Shown in pieces: positions 1-7,570 of a stretch of 38,198 nucleotides of DNA (position 1 is its first letter; every line of letters starts with the position of its first letter). Source of the stretch: Arthrobacter sp. H41. GTDB taxonomy: Bacteria > Actinomycetota > Actinomycetes > Actinomycetales > Micrococcaceae. The stretch spans positions 29,384 to 67,581 of the forward strand of contig NZ_KI914760.1 in the NCBI RefSeq assembly GCF_000520535.1, read 5' to 3'. Both the position numbers and the translations under genes were made by a program. The notes under the pieces were generated by a model. The model made no database searches. It was not told the origin of the DNA and saw only the letters and a program-made list of their open reading frames with translations.

Positions 1-1
1 C

Positions 2-919
2 CCGCGGGGCCGGCGGCTCATATCTTTCCTCGAGCCGTCGATCGTCCTGCGGGCCGTGGCGATCATCTGCATCGTGGCTGCCCACGTCGAACTGTTCACG
101 TTCCATACCGCACACCTGCTGTTCGTCGTCGCCGGCTTCAACTTCGCGCGGTTCCAACTCTCCGGAGAGCGGCCTGCGCGGCTGCGGCGGCAGGTGAGAA
201 GCCTCGGGAGGATCATCGTTCCGTCGGTTGCCTTCATCGCCGTGGCCTATCTCCTCACCGACGACTACAGCATCGCCAACATCTTCCTGCTGAACGGCAT
301 GGTGGGGCCGCAGGAGGTGACGAGCGAGTGGCATTTCTGGTTCGTGGAGATGCTCGTATATGTCCTCGTCGGTGTGACCGCTCTGCTGGCCGTTCCCTGG
401 GTGGACCGCCTCGAGCGCCGTGCGCCGTTCGCCTTTGCCCTGGGCCTCGTGGCTATTGCGCTGCTCAGCCGCTATGACATAGTCGACCCCGGCCTGCCGA
501 AGCCCCTCCCCGTGTTCTGGCTCTTCGCCCTCGGCTGGGCCGTGGGCCGGGCTCGGAACGATTCCCAGCGTTGGACGGTCTCCGTCATCGCCGTGCTGAC
601 CGTGCCGGGCTTCTTCGACCACCCGATCCGTGAAGCGACCATCGTCGTCGGGCTCCTGCTGATCACCTGGGTACCGGCACTTCCCGTGCCCTCCGTCCTG
701 CGCCGCTTGACCGGCTGGCTCGCCGCCGCGTCGCTGTACATCTACCTCACGCACTGGCTCGTCTACCCCCTCCTGCTTCCGCTCGGCCAGGTCGCTGCGG
801 TGATCGGATCCCTTCCCGTCGGCGTGGCCTACTGGGCCCTCTGCCGGTGGCTGCCCACCGGGTTGGCGCACTGGAGGCGTGGGCGCAGATCCCTGACCGC
901 GAAGACTGGTGCCGGCTGA
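2..919 (+). CDS. Acyltransferase-family integral membrane protein, 5' truncated by window
   Basis: The reading frame is open from the window edge, so the true start lies upstream; the GTG at 56 falls inside the conserved first segment and is not a start. The visible part begins with a LRAVAIICIVAAH stretch, whose histidine follows a hydrophobic helix as in acyltransferase-3 (OafA/YrhL-like) proteins. It continues with roughly eight hydrophobic helices and ends with a LYIYLTHWLVYP helix typical of the family C-terminus and a basic tail. Members move acyl groups onto extracytoplasmic glycans or lipids; the substrate cannot be told from the sequence. It converges on the ramB-like gene with a small hairpin between them. 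Confidence 0.7.
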   Translation, partial: PRGRRLISFLEPSIVLRAVAIICIVAAHVELFTFHTAHLLFVVAGFNFARFQLSGERPARLRRQVRSLGRIIVPSVAFIAVAYLLTDDYSIANIFLLNGMVGPQEVTSEWHFWFVEMLVYVLVGVTALLAVPWVDRLERRAPFAFALGLVAIALLSRYDIVDPGLPKPLPVFWLFALGWAVGRARNDSQRWTVSVIAVLTVPGFFDHPIREATIVVGLLLITWVPALPVPSVLRRLTGWLAAASLYIYLTHWLVYPLLLPLGQVAAVIGSLPVGVAYWALCRWLPTGLAHWRRGRRSLTAKTGAG

Positions 920-971
920 CCACAGGCGCATTGTCCACGCTGTCGATGCCCTGACTCCAAGCCGTTCCTTC

Positions 972-993
972 GGCCGGTTCCGCAACACCGGCC
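972..993. terminator. Hairpin between convergent genes
   Basis: GGCCGGT at 972-978 pairs perfectly with ACCGGCC at 987-993 across an 8-nt loop. It sits between the convergent acyltransferase and ramB-like genes. No U-tract follows, which is common for actinobacterial terminators, so the role is inferred from position. Nothing else is evident in the 120-bp gap. Confidence 0.4.
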
Positions 994-1039
994 CTTCACC
1001 GGATCCAGGGTCTCTGCGATTCACACCCCGGCGCGCCGC

Positions 1040-2530
1040 CTACCCGGAGTGCGCGGCGAGGAACGAATACACCTCGGTCTCGTCCACCCCGGGAAACGCT
1101 CCCGGCGGCATGGCCGCGAGAAGGTGCGAGTGCGCCCGCGCGCTGGGCCAGGCGTTGCCCGCCCATTCCTTCGCCAACGACGACGGCGGGCGCCGGCAAC
1201 ACGACTCGTCCGGACAGAACGACTTCTCCCGGATATCGGTGTCCCTCCCGCGGAACCATTTCACCTGGGAGTACGGCACGCCGACGCTGAGGGAGAACTC
1301 GCCGCTCGGCCCCCGCTCGGTCCTCGCGGTGCACCAATAGGTTCCGCTGGGGGTGTCGGTGTACTGGTTGTACGCGCTGAACCGATCCTGGACGTCGAAG
1401 ACGACCCGCGACGTCCACCTCCTGCACGAGGGCTGGCCCTCGATCGCACCCGTGTGATCCTGGGGGAAGGTCACGCCGTCGTTCTCATAGGCCTTGTAGA
1501 TGATGCCGCTCTTGTGGGTCTTCTGGAAGTGCGTGAGGATCTCCAGGTGCTCCGTCGCGAGGTTGGTGAAGCGGTGCGCAGCCGTCTCGTAGGACACAGC
1601 GAAGGTGTCGCGGATGTCTTCCACGGCGATCTCCCTCGCCGCCTTCGCGCGCCGCAGGTACTCCACTGCCGGCTTCTCGGGCAGCAGCAGGGCCGCAGCG
1701 AAATAATTGGTGGCCACGCGCTGCCGGAGGAATTCACCATAGTTCTCCGGCGTCCGGTGCTGAAGGACGTAGTGGCCGAGCGCCTGCAGGAGCACCGACC
1801 GCGGATCATGGTCGGCGTGCTGCGACTGCGTGAGGTAGATCCGGGAGTTCTTGAGGTCGGTCACCGACCTCGTCGAATGCGGCAGATCACCCACGTGGTG
1901 CAGCGAGAAGCCGAGGTGCCTGGCGAGGTCGGCGATCAGGTGCTCCGACATGGGCCCCGCCGAATACCCGACGGCACCGAGCAGCTTCTGCGCCTCCGCT
2001 TCGATCTCCGGGAAGTAGTTGTTCCTTCGCCGCATGACGCCGCGCAGTTCGGCGTTGGCACGCCGTGCCTCCTCGGGCGTTGCAACCTGTTCGTTGAGGC
2101 GCCGCTCGAGTTCGGTCTGGAGGCCGACGAGCGATTCGAGCGCCTCCATCGGCAGACGCGCGGAGATACGGACACGAGGCAGGCCGAGCGACTCGTACAG
2201 CGGCCCACGCTGTGCCCGCTCGAGTTCGATCTCCAGGGCTGCCCGGCGGGTGGGTGGCTCTGCCCCGAGCAGTTCATCGATGCTGACGCCGAGGGCGGCG
2301 GCGAGTTTCTGCAGCATCCCCAATTTGGGCTCACGCTTCCCGTTCTCGATCAATGACAGCTGCGAGCCGACGGATCCCACCTTTCGGCCGAGATCGTCCA
2401 GCGTCATGGCCCTGGCTTTGCGGAGGTGCCGAACGCGCCGTCCCAAGCTGAGGAGGTCGAGGGTGTCCGGAGCGCCGGCGGCACCGGAAAGGGACGCCGC
2501 ATCGGCGCTGGACCACGGGGAAGTCGTCAT
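1040..2530 (-). CDS. ramB: RamB/PrpR-type transcriptional regulator of short-chain carbon metabolism
   Basis: A 496-residue protein with an XRE-type helix-turn-helix at about residues 26-90, a central ImmA/IrrE-like (DUF955) region, and a C-terminal DUF2083-type short-chain fatty acyl regulator region. Family members such as RamB in Corynebacterium and mycobacteria and PrpR in mycobacteria control acetate, propionate and glyoxylate-cycle genes. The position divergent from aceA and aceB supports RamB. The zincin motif is degenerate: QALGH at 249-253 replaces HExxH, so it should lack peptidase activity. Cysteines at 369, 400, 439, 444 and 445 could bind a metal or Fe-S cluster, as reported for PrpR. 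The ATG start lies 6 nt after a TATCGT box, suggesting a leaderless transcript. Confidence 0.88.
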   Translation of the reverse strand: MTTSPWSSADAASLSGAAGAPDTLDLLSLGRRVRHLRKARAMTLDDLGRKVGSVGSQLSLIENGKREPKLGMLQKLAAALGVSIDELLGAEPPTRRAALEIELERAQRGPLYESLGLPRVRISARLPMEALESLVGLQTELERRLNEQVATPEEARRANAELRGVMRRRNNYFPEIEAEAQKLLGAVGYSAGPMSEHLIADLARHLGFSLHHVGDLPHSTRSVTDLKNSRIYLTQSQHADHDPRSVLLQALGHYVLQHRTPENYGEFLRQRVATNYFAAALLLPEKPAVEYLRRAKAAREIAVEDIRDTFAVSYETAAHRFTNLATEHLEILTHFQKTHKSGIIYKAYENDGVTFPQDHTGAIEGQPSCRRWTSRVVFDVQDRFSAYNQYTDTPSGTYWCTARTERGPSGEFSLSVGVPYSQVKWFRGRDTDIREKSFCPDESCCRRPPSSLAKEWAGNAWPSARAHSHLLAAMPPGAFPGVDETEVYSFLAAHSG

Positions 2531-2536
2531 TTCTTG

Positions 2537-2542
2537 ACGATA
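2537..2542 (-). promoter_or_regulatory. Candidate -10 box of a leaderless ramB transcript
   Basis: On the minus strand TATCGT (TANNNT type) ends 6 nt before the ramB ATG. That places transcription initiation at or next to the start codon, and there is no convincing Shine-Dalgarno sequence. This TANNNT-N6-ATG arrangement is common for leaderless actinobacterial mRNAs. No clear -35 hexamer is seen. Confidence 0.45.
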
Positions 2543-2546
2543 CGCG

Positions 2547-2607
2547 AAGAATTGCGTTTCTTGCCACGCGTTCAGCCTAGGAATTGCCGGGAATACAGCG
2601 AATTGTT
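2547..2607. promoter_or_regulatory. Candidate RamB operator region between ramB and aceA
   Basis: The 126-bp divergent intergenic region contains an inverted repeat AAGAA-N6-TTCTT at 2547-2562 and three GAATTG-type repeats at 2549 (GAATTGCG), 2581 (GAATTGCC) and 2600 (GAATTGTT). The first lies just upstream of the ramB -10 box and the others lie toward aceA. RamB is known to bind its own and glyoxylate-gene promoters in Corynebacterium. The assignment here is by position and repetition only. Confidence 0.35.
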
Positions 2608-2656
2608 GTCTTTACAGCGGTCGGGGAAGCCCTGACCCATTCCGAAGGAGATTGCA

Positions 2657-3997
2657 ATGACGCAGGAATCACCCCAGCCGCACGACAGTTCATCCGCTGA
2701 CCGCCAGCAGGCCCTGGACACCGCCGCGCAGGAACTCGAGCTCGAGTGGTCCGCCAATACCCGCTGGGAAGGCGTGCAGCGTGACTACTCGGCCACCGAC
2801 GTCGTGCGGTTGCGCGGCAGTGTCCAGGAGGAGCACACCCTGGCACGCCGCGGCGCGGAAAAGCTGTGGGAGCAGCTGACCACCGAGGCGAGGAGCGGCG
2901 GCTACACCAACGCCCTCGGCGCCCTCACCGGGAACCAGGCCGTCCAGCAGGTCAAGGCGGGCCTGCGCGCCATCTACCTGTCGGGCTGGCAGGTCGCGGC
3001 TGACGCCAACAATTCGGGCCACACCTACCCCGACCAGTCGCTGTACCCGGCGAACTCCGTCCCCACGGTGGTGCGCCGGATCAACAACGCCCTGCTCCGT
3101 GCCGACCAGATCGAGTGGGCCGAAGGTATCTCGAGTGTCGAGGACTGGATGGTCCCCATCGTCGCCGATGCCGAAGCCGGTTTCGGCGGTCCGCTCAACG
3201 CCTACGAACTGATGAAGTCCATGATCCAGGCGGGAGCCGCGGGCGTCCACTGGGAGGACCAGCTCGCGTCGGAGAAGAAGTGCGGCCACCTCGGCGGCAA
3301 AGTGCTGATCCCCACGCAGCAGCATGTGCGAACGCTCAACGCCGCGCGTCTCGCAGCCGACGTCGCCGGTACCCCCTCCGTGGTGATCGCACGCACCGAC
3401 GCCGAAGCAGCAACGCTCATCACCTCCGACGTCGACGAGCGCGATCAGCCCTTCGTCACCGGCGAGCGCACGCCCGAGGGTTTCTATCACGTCCGGAACG
3501 GCATCGAGCCCTGCATCGCCCGCGCCAAGGCCTACGCGCCGTACTCCGATCTCATCTGGATGGAAACGGGCACTCCCGACCTGGAGCTCGCGAAGAAGTT
3601 CGCCGAGGCTGTGAAGTCCGAGTTCCCCGACCAGATGCTGTCCTACAACTGCTCGCCGTCGTTCAACTGGCGCAAGCACCTCGACGACGCGACGATCGCG
3701 AAGTTCCAGCGTGAACTCGGCGCCATGGGCTTCACCTTCCAGTTCATCACCCTCGCCGGCTTCCATGCGCTGAACTACTCGATGTTCGACCTCGCCCACG
3801 GCTATGCTCGCGACGGCATGACCGCGTACGTGGACCTCCAGGAGCGTGAATTCGCCGCCGAGGGCCGCGGGTACACCGCAACCAGGCATCAGCGCGAAGT
3901 GGGAACCGGCTACTTCGACCAGGTGGCCACCGCGCTGAACCCCGCCGGAAGCACCCTTGCCCTGGCCGGTTCCACCGAGACCCAGCAGTTCCACTGA
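2657..3997 (+). CDS. aceA: Isocitrate lyase
   Basis: Cleaves isocitrate to glyoxylate and succinate, the first glyoxylate-shunt step, needed for growth on acetate or fatty acids. The protein has 446 residues, the normal length for the bacterial type. The signature KKCGH is at 207-211 with catalytic Cys209. It is preceded by the metal-site [10 protein letters not shown] stretch and followed by the NCSPSFNW motif near residue 332. A strong GAAGGAG ribosome binding site lies 6 nt before the ATG. It is followed by aceB on the same strand after 38 nt, so the two probably form one operon controlled by the divergent RamB-type protein. Confidence 0.97.
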   Translation: MTQESPQPHDSSSADRQQALDTAAQELELEWSANTRWEGVQRDYSATDVVRLRGSVQEEHTLARRGAEKLWEQLTTEARSGGYTNALGALTGNQAVQQVKAGLRAIYLSGWQVAADANNSGHTYPDQSLYPANSVPTVVRRINNALLRADQIEWAEGISSVEDWMVPIVADAEAGFGGPLNAYELMKSMIQAGAAGVHWEDQLASEKKCGHLGGKVLIPTQQHVRTLNAARLAADVAGTPSVVIARTDAEAATLITSDVDERDQPFVTGERTPEGFYHVRNGIEPCIARAKAYAPYSDLIWMETGTPDLELAKKFAEAVKSEFPDQMLSYNCSPSFNWRKHLDDATIAKFQRELGAMGFTFQFITLAGFHALNYSMFDLAHGYARDGMTAYVDLQEREFAAEGRGYTATRHQREVGTGYFDQVATALNPAGSTLALAGSTETQQFH

Positions 3998-4035
3998 CCA
4001 CCCGCGCAGGACAGACAGATCCGGCAGGAGCCATC

Positions 4036-5664
4036 ATGAACGACACCTATACCCTCAACGGCATCACCCTGACCGCGCCGAGCGTCAAGCGGCAGGGCGA
4101 AATCCTCACGCGCGAGGCACTGGATTTCGTCAAGGAACTCCATAAGGCCACCTCTGCGCGGCGGACGGAGCTCCTGCAGTTCCGCCGGCAGCAGTGCCAA
4201 CGAATCGCCGACGGTGCTGATCCCCGGTTCCTGCCGGAGACGCGCCGGCTGCGGGAGGATCCGTCGTGGCGCGTGGCGCCGCCGGCACCCGGGCTCGAGG
4301 ACCGCCGGGTGGAGATCACCGGACCGGTGGACCGGAAGACGACGGTCAACGCGCTGAATTCCGGGGCGAAGGTCTGGCTCGCCGATCTGGAGGATTCCTC
4401 GACGCCGTCGTGGTCCAATATCATCAACGGCCAGCTGAACCTGAAGGACGCACTCCGGGACAGGATCGACTTCACTTCCCCCGAAGGAAAGGAGTACAAG
4501 CTCACGGGCGATGCCGATGAGCGTCCCACCATCGTGGTGCGCCCCCGCGGCTGGCATCTGGTCGAGAAGCACGTGTTGATCCATGATCTGCCGGTAGCCG
4601 GAGGGCTCCTGGATTTCGGGCTCTACTTCTTCCACAACGCGCGGCTGTTGATCGAGCAGGGACGCGGCCCCTACTTCTACCTCCCAAAGCTCGAGAACCA
4701 TCTCGAGGCACGGCTGTGGAACGACATCTTCATCCTGGCGCAGCAGCTGCTCGGCATCCCGCAGGGAACCATCCGCGCCACCGTTCTGATCGAAACCATT
4801 CCCGCGGCTTTCGAGATGGAGGAGATCCTCTACGAACTGCGGAACCACTCGTCGGGCCTGAACGCCGGCCGCTGGGACTACATCTTCTCGGTCATCAAGA
4901 ACTTCCGCACGCGTGGGCCGCGCTTCGTCCTTCCGGACCGGGAGTCCGTGACCATGACGGCGCCCTTTTTGCGGTCCTACACCGAGCAGCTCATCAGGGC
5001 CTGCCACCGCCGTGGAGCGCATGCTATCGGCGGGATGGCGGCGTACATCCCGAACCGTCGGGACGAGGAAGCGAACGCTCTGGCGCTGAATGGAGTGAGT
5101 GCGGACAAGACGAGGGAAGCCGACGACGGTTTCGACGGGTCCTGGGTGGCCCACCCGGACCTCGTACCCGTGACCCGTGAGGTCTTCGACGCCCGGCTGG
5201 GCGACCGGCCCCACCAGCTGGACCGCCTGCGGGACGACGTCGTTCCGAATGACAAGGCACTCCTTAACATCGCCGCAACCCCCGGTTCGATCACCGAGCA
5301 GGGCATCCGCGGCAATCTCGAGGTCGGGCTCCGCTACCTTGAGTCCTGGCTGCGGGGCAATGGAGCGGCCGCCATCAACAACCTCATGGAGGACGCCGCG
5401 ACGGCGGAAATCTCCCGCTCGCAGATCTGGCAGTGGATCTACACGAACGCGGTGACGGACGACGGCGAGATCGTCACCCGGGATTGGGTCGAAACCCTCC
5501 TCGACGAGGAATTCTCGGCCCTTTGGCGCTTCGACGGCGACCGGTTCGACGACGCGCGGGAGATCTTCGAGGAGGTAGCCCTCGGCGCGGAGTTTCCGGC
5601 GTTCCTGACCACGCCGGCCTACGACCGCTACCTGCAGGAAAGCCGGGAGTTCGCTCTGGCCTAA
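4036..5664 (+). CDS. aceB: Malate synthase A
   Basis: Condenses glyoxylate with acetyl-CoA to malate, the second step of the glyoxylate shunt. The 542 residues match the usual isoform A length. Visible family motifs are the [18 protein letters not shown] stretch and the [21 protein letters not shown] region, which carry active-site Arg and Glu residues, and [20 protein letters not shown] near the C-terminus. The ATG has an AGGAG ribosome binding site 9 nt upstream. It lies directly downstream of aceA and ends just before a strong hairpin that probably terminates the operon. Confidence 0.97.
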   Translation: MNDTYTLNGITLTAPSVKRQGEILTREALDFVKELHKATSARRTELLQFRRQQCQRIADGADPRFLPETRRLREDPSWRVAPPAPGLEDRRVEITGPVDRKTTVNALNSGAKVWLADLEDSSTPSWSNIINGQLNLKDALRDRIDFTSPEGKEYKLTGDADERPTIVVRPRGWHLVEKHVLIHDLPVAGGLLDFGLYFFHNARLLIEQGRGPYFYLPKLENHLEARLWNDIFILAQQLLGIPQGTIRATVLIETIPAAFEMEEILYELRNHSSGLNAGRWDYIFSVIKNFRTRGPRFVLPDRESVTMTAPFLRSYTEQLIRACHRRGAHAIGGMAAYIPNRRDEEANALALNGVSADKTREADDGFDGSWVAHPDLVPVTREVFDARLGDRPHQLDRLRDDVVPNDKALLNIAATPGSITEQGIRGNLEVGLRYLESWLRGNGAAAINNLMEDAATAEISRSQIWQWIYTNAVTDDGEIVTRDWVETLLDEEFSALWRFDGDRFDDAREIFEEVALGAEFPAFLTTPAYDRYLQESREFALA

Positions 5665-5667
5665 CCC

Positions 5668-5734
5668 CCCGCTGATTAAGCACCTATGGCTGCCTTCCAC
5701 CTCGGAGAGCAGCCATAGGTGCTTAATCAGTGGG
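5668..5734. terminator. Perfect 22-bp stem-loop after aceB
   Basis: CTGATTAAGCACCTATGGCT and the next two bases (5672-5693) are the exact reverse complement of 5709-5730. The 15-nt interior folds further (TTCC with GGAG), and outer CCC/GGG pairs extend the helix to 5668 and 5734. It lies 4 nt past the aceB stop and is followed by no T-run. The helix is less GC-rich than its surroundings and unusually long for a terminator. It could also be a mobile palindromic repeat. Confidence 0.7.
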
Positions 5735-5768
5735 AATAGGAGCCCCCGCACCGCATGTTGCGCCCAGT

Positions 5769-6467
5769 ATGGACATCGAGATTTTTTCTGACGTGAAATG
5801 CCCGTGGTGCTTCGTCGGCAAGCGACGGTTCGAGAAGGCCCTCGCGGCATTTCCGCACCGCGACCAGGTGAACGTGACGTGGCGGAGCTTCCAACTGGAT
5901 CCTTCCCTTCCCGAACACTACGAGGGCACCGAGCAGCAGTACCTGGCCGAGCGCAAGGGCATACCCGCCGAGCAAGTCCGCCGAATGTGGGACAACCTCG
6001 TCACGCAGGCCGCGGGCGAGGGCCTGGATTTCCGGTTCGACGACGTCGTCGTCGGCAATTCCTTCACCGCGCACCGGTTCCTGCACCTCGCGAAGGCGCA
6101 CGGGCTCGGCGCCGAAGCCAAGGAGGCCGTCCTGTCGGCCCACTTCGAGCAGGGCAAGGACACCAGTGACGTCGACTTCCTGGTTTCGCTGGGCACATCG
6201 ATCGGTCTCGCCGAAGACGAGATCCGCAGCACGATCGGTAGTGATCGATTTGCCGACGACGTCCGGCAGGACATCGAGGAAGCCCGCAGCCTCGGCGTCA
6301 GCGGCGTCCCGTTCTTCGTGATCGACCGGAAGTACGGCATCTCAGGGGCACAGCCCACCGAGGTGTTCACCGATGCCCTGGCGAGCTACTGGAAGGAAAC
6401 GAATCCGCTCACCATGGTGGCGGCGTCGTCCGATGCTGAAGCCTGCGGCCCGGACGGGTGCAACTGA
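5769..6467 (+). CDS. DsbA-family oxidoreductase (FrnE-like)
   Basis: A 232-residue thioredoxin-fold protein with a CPWC redox motif at residues 11-14 right after the first strand, a helical insertion, and a SGVPFFVID cis-proline motif near residue 182. It ends in a second cysteine pair (ACGPDGC), as seen in FrnE-like proteins. There is no signal peptide, so it is probably cytoplasmic and may act in oxidative-stress thiol chemistry. The start is the ATG at 5769, because the only earlier in-frame start (GTG at 5730) lies on the hairpin and adds no conserved sequence. The ribosome binding site is weak. It may be read separately from aceAB because the stem-loop intervenes. Confidence 0.85.
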   Translation: MDIEIFSDVKCPWCFVGKRRFEKALAAFPHRDQVNVTWRSFQLDPSLPEHYEGTEQQYLAERKGIPAEQVRRMWDNLVTQAAGEGLDFRFDDVVVGNSFTAHRFLHLAKAHGLGAEAKEAVLSAHFEQGKDTSDVDFLVSLGTSIGLAEDEIRSTIGSDRFADDVRQDIEEARSLGVSGVPFFVIDRKYGISGAQPTEVFTDALASYWKETNPLTMVAASSDAEACGPDGCN

Positions 6468-6512
6468 AAAGCCCAGGGGGCTGCGTGCTGCGGGGCCCGC
6501 TGCCGCTCGACG

Positions 6513-7190
6513 TCAGCCGCCTGCGGGAGCAGCTTCAGCGGTCGCTTCGGGAAGGCAGGTCAGCCCGGCGGGGGTGATGTCCACGGCTTCAGGCGGCACG
6601 ATCCCGCTGTATCCGGAACCCAGAACGACGTCGACGGTGCGGTCCTCGCGGTTGTCGTTGAGATACAGCGATCCCGGAACGGTGCGCTGCACGGTGAAGG
6701 CGTTCGCAGCGCCGTCGGGCCCTGACACGATGATGGCCGTCATGCCGGTCCTGCTGACATCGCGGTTGCCGATGTCAGCCACCGCGAAGGCGCGTTCGCG
6801 CAACTGGGTCGCAGCTGTATCGGCAAGGCCGCTGATGGTGGTGCTGTTGTAGACGTTCACCGTGATGGCGCTGGGGTCCTGATAATCGAACGGTCCGGCA
6901 GGGCACGACGGCGCCGTCGGTTCGGACGTGGGCTCGGCGGCGCCGAAGTCGACTTCCCCGCGCTGGATGGCCAGGGCAACGAGCACCGCGGCGACCAACA
7001 GACCGATGAGCACGACGAGGACCAAGCCGTGAAGAATCGGTTTCAGGTTCGAGTGGGGGCGACGCGTGCTTTCGATGTCGTCGGTGAATACTGCCCCCAG
7101 GTCTGCCTCGGTGACGATCCGGTGGCCGTGCCACTCGGTAGGGTCCTTCTTCGCCTTGGCCCGCTCATGGCGCGGTGAAAGCTCAGGCAT
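6513..7190 (-). CDS. Membrane-anchored LytR C-terminal-domain protein
   Basis: A 225-residue protein with a cytoplasmic basic N-terminus, one transmembrane helix at about residues 50-77, a Pro/Thr/Ser-rich stretch and an extracytoplasmic LytR_C domain (ITVNVYNSTTISGLADTAA through VVLGSGYSGI). Stand-alone LytR_C proteins are widespread in actinobacteria; the domain is found attached to LCP cell-wall ligases, but this protein lacks the catalytic LCP domain. The start is the ATG at 7190 (MPELSPRHER), which overlaps the end of the upstream gene by 8 nt, indicating translational coupling. Confidence 0.8.
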   Translation of the reverse strand: MPELSPRHERAKAKKDPTEWHGHRIVTEADLGAVFTDDIESTRRPHSNLKPILHGLVLVVLIGLLVAAVLVALAIQRGEVDFGAAEPTSEPTAPSCPAGPFDYQDPSAITVNVYNSTTISGLADTAATQLRERAFAVADIGNRDVSRTGMTAIIVSGPDGAANAFTVQRTVPGSLYLNDNREDRTVDVVLGSGYSGIVPPEAVDITPAGLTCLPEATAEAAPAGG

Positions 7191-7482
7191 CGATGACCAG
7201 CACGCGCGCATGCAGGATGGTCCGCTGGTGGAGCGCGGTGCGAACCGCACGATGCAGGCCATCCTCGAGGTACAGGGTGCCGTTCCACTGCACGACGTGC
7301 GGAAAGAGGTCACCGAAGAAGGTGGAGTCCTCTGCCAGGAGCGCCTCGAGGTCGAGAGTTGTTTTTGTGGTCACCAACTCATCGAGCCGGACCTGCCGTG
7401 GAGGTACCTCTGCCCAGTCCCTGGGAGTCACGTGTCCATGGTCCGGATAGGGGCGGCCATCACTCACTGCTTTGAAGATCAC
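7183..7482 (-). CDS. Small conserved actinobacterial protein with ParB-like DGxHR motif
   Basis: A 99-residue soluble protein beginning MIFKAVSDGRPYPDHG. Its C-terminal half (NGTLYLEDGLHRAVRTAL then ILHARVL) resembles the nucleotide-binding DGxHR helix and following strand of ParB/sulfiredoxin-like domains. From memory, similar proteins are labelled VapB-family antitoxin in automatic annotation, but no PIN-domain toxin is next to it, so that name is not supported here. It overlaps the LytR_C gene by 8 nt and the two are probably expressed together. Function unknown. Confidence 0.65.
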   Translation of the reverse strand: MIFKAVSDGRPYPDHGHVTPRDWAEVPPRQVRLDELVTTKTTLDLEALLAEDSTFFGDLFPHVVQWNGTLYLEDGLHRAVRTALHQRTILHARVLVIDA

Positions 7483-7532
7483 TGATACAGCCTAGGGAAA
7501 ACAGTCGCGCAATGGAAAGCGGATCCCTCCCA

Positions 7533-7558
7533 CGCGTGATTTCGGGTCGGATCACGCG
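7533..7558 (-). terminator. Hairpin after the multicopper oxidase operon
   Basis: CGCGTGAT (7533-7540) and ATCACGCG (7551-7558) form a perfect 8-bp stem with a 10-nt loop. It lies 13 nt downstream of the last gene of the minus-strand operon and upstream of the next minus-strand gene. No T-tract is present. Confidence 0.5.
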
Positions 7559-7570
7559 CGAAGGGCTGCA

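Noticed and set aside
1049-2356. 435-codon open frame antisense to ramB
   Set aside because: The Arg/Leu-rich translation has no domain, and ramB on the other strand is clear.
3910-5850. 646-codon open frame antisense to aceB
   Set aside because: It mirrors the malate synthase gene, which has full family motifs. Long antisense frames are expected in high-GC DNA, and the translation is low-complexity and matches no family I know.
6470-6482. AGCCC-AGG-GGGCT hairpin between dsbA-like and LytR_C genes
   Set aside because: A 5-bp stem with a 3-nt loop is too weak to call a terminator without other support.
7183-7482. VapBC toxin-antitoxin module
   Set aside because: No PIN-domain gene lies on either side; the partner is a LytR_C membrane protein.
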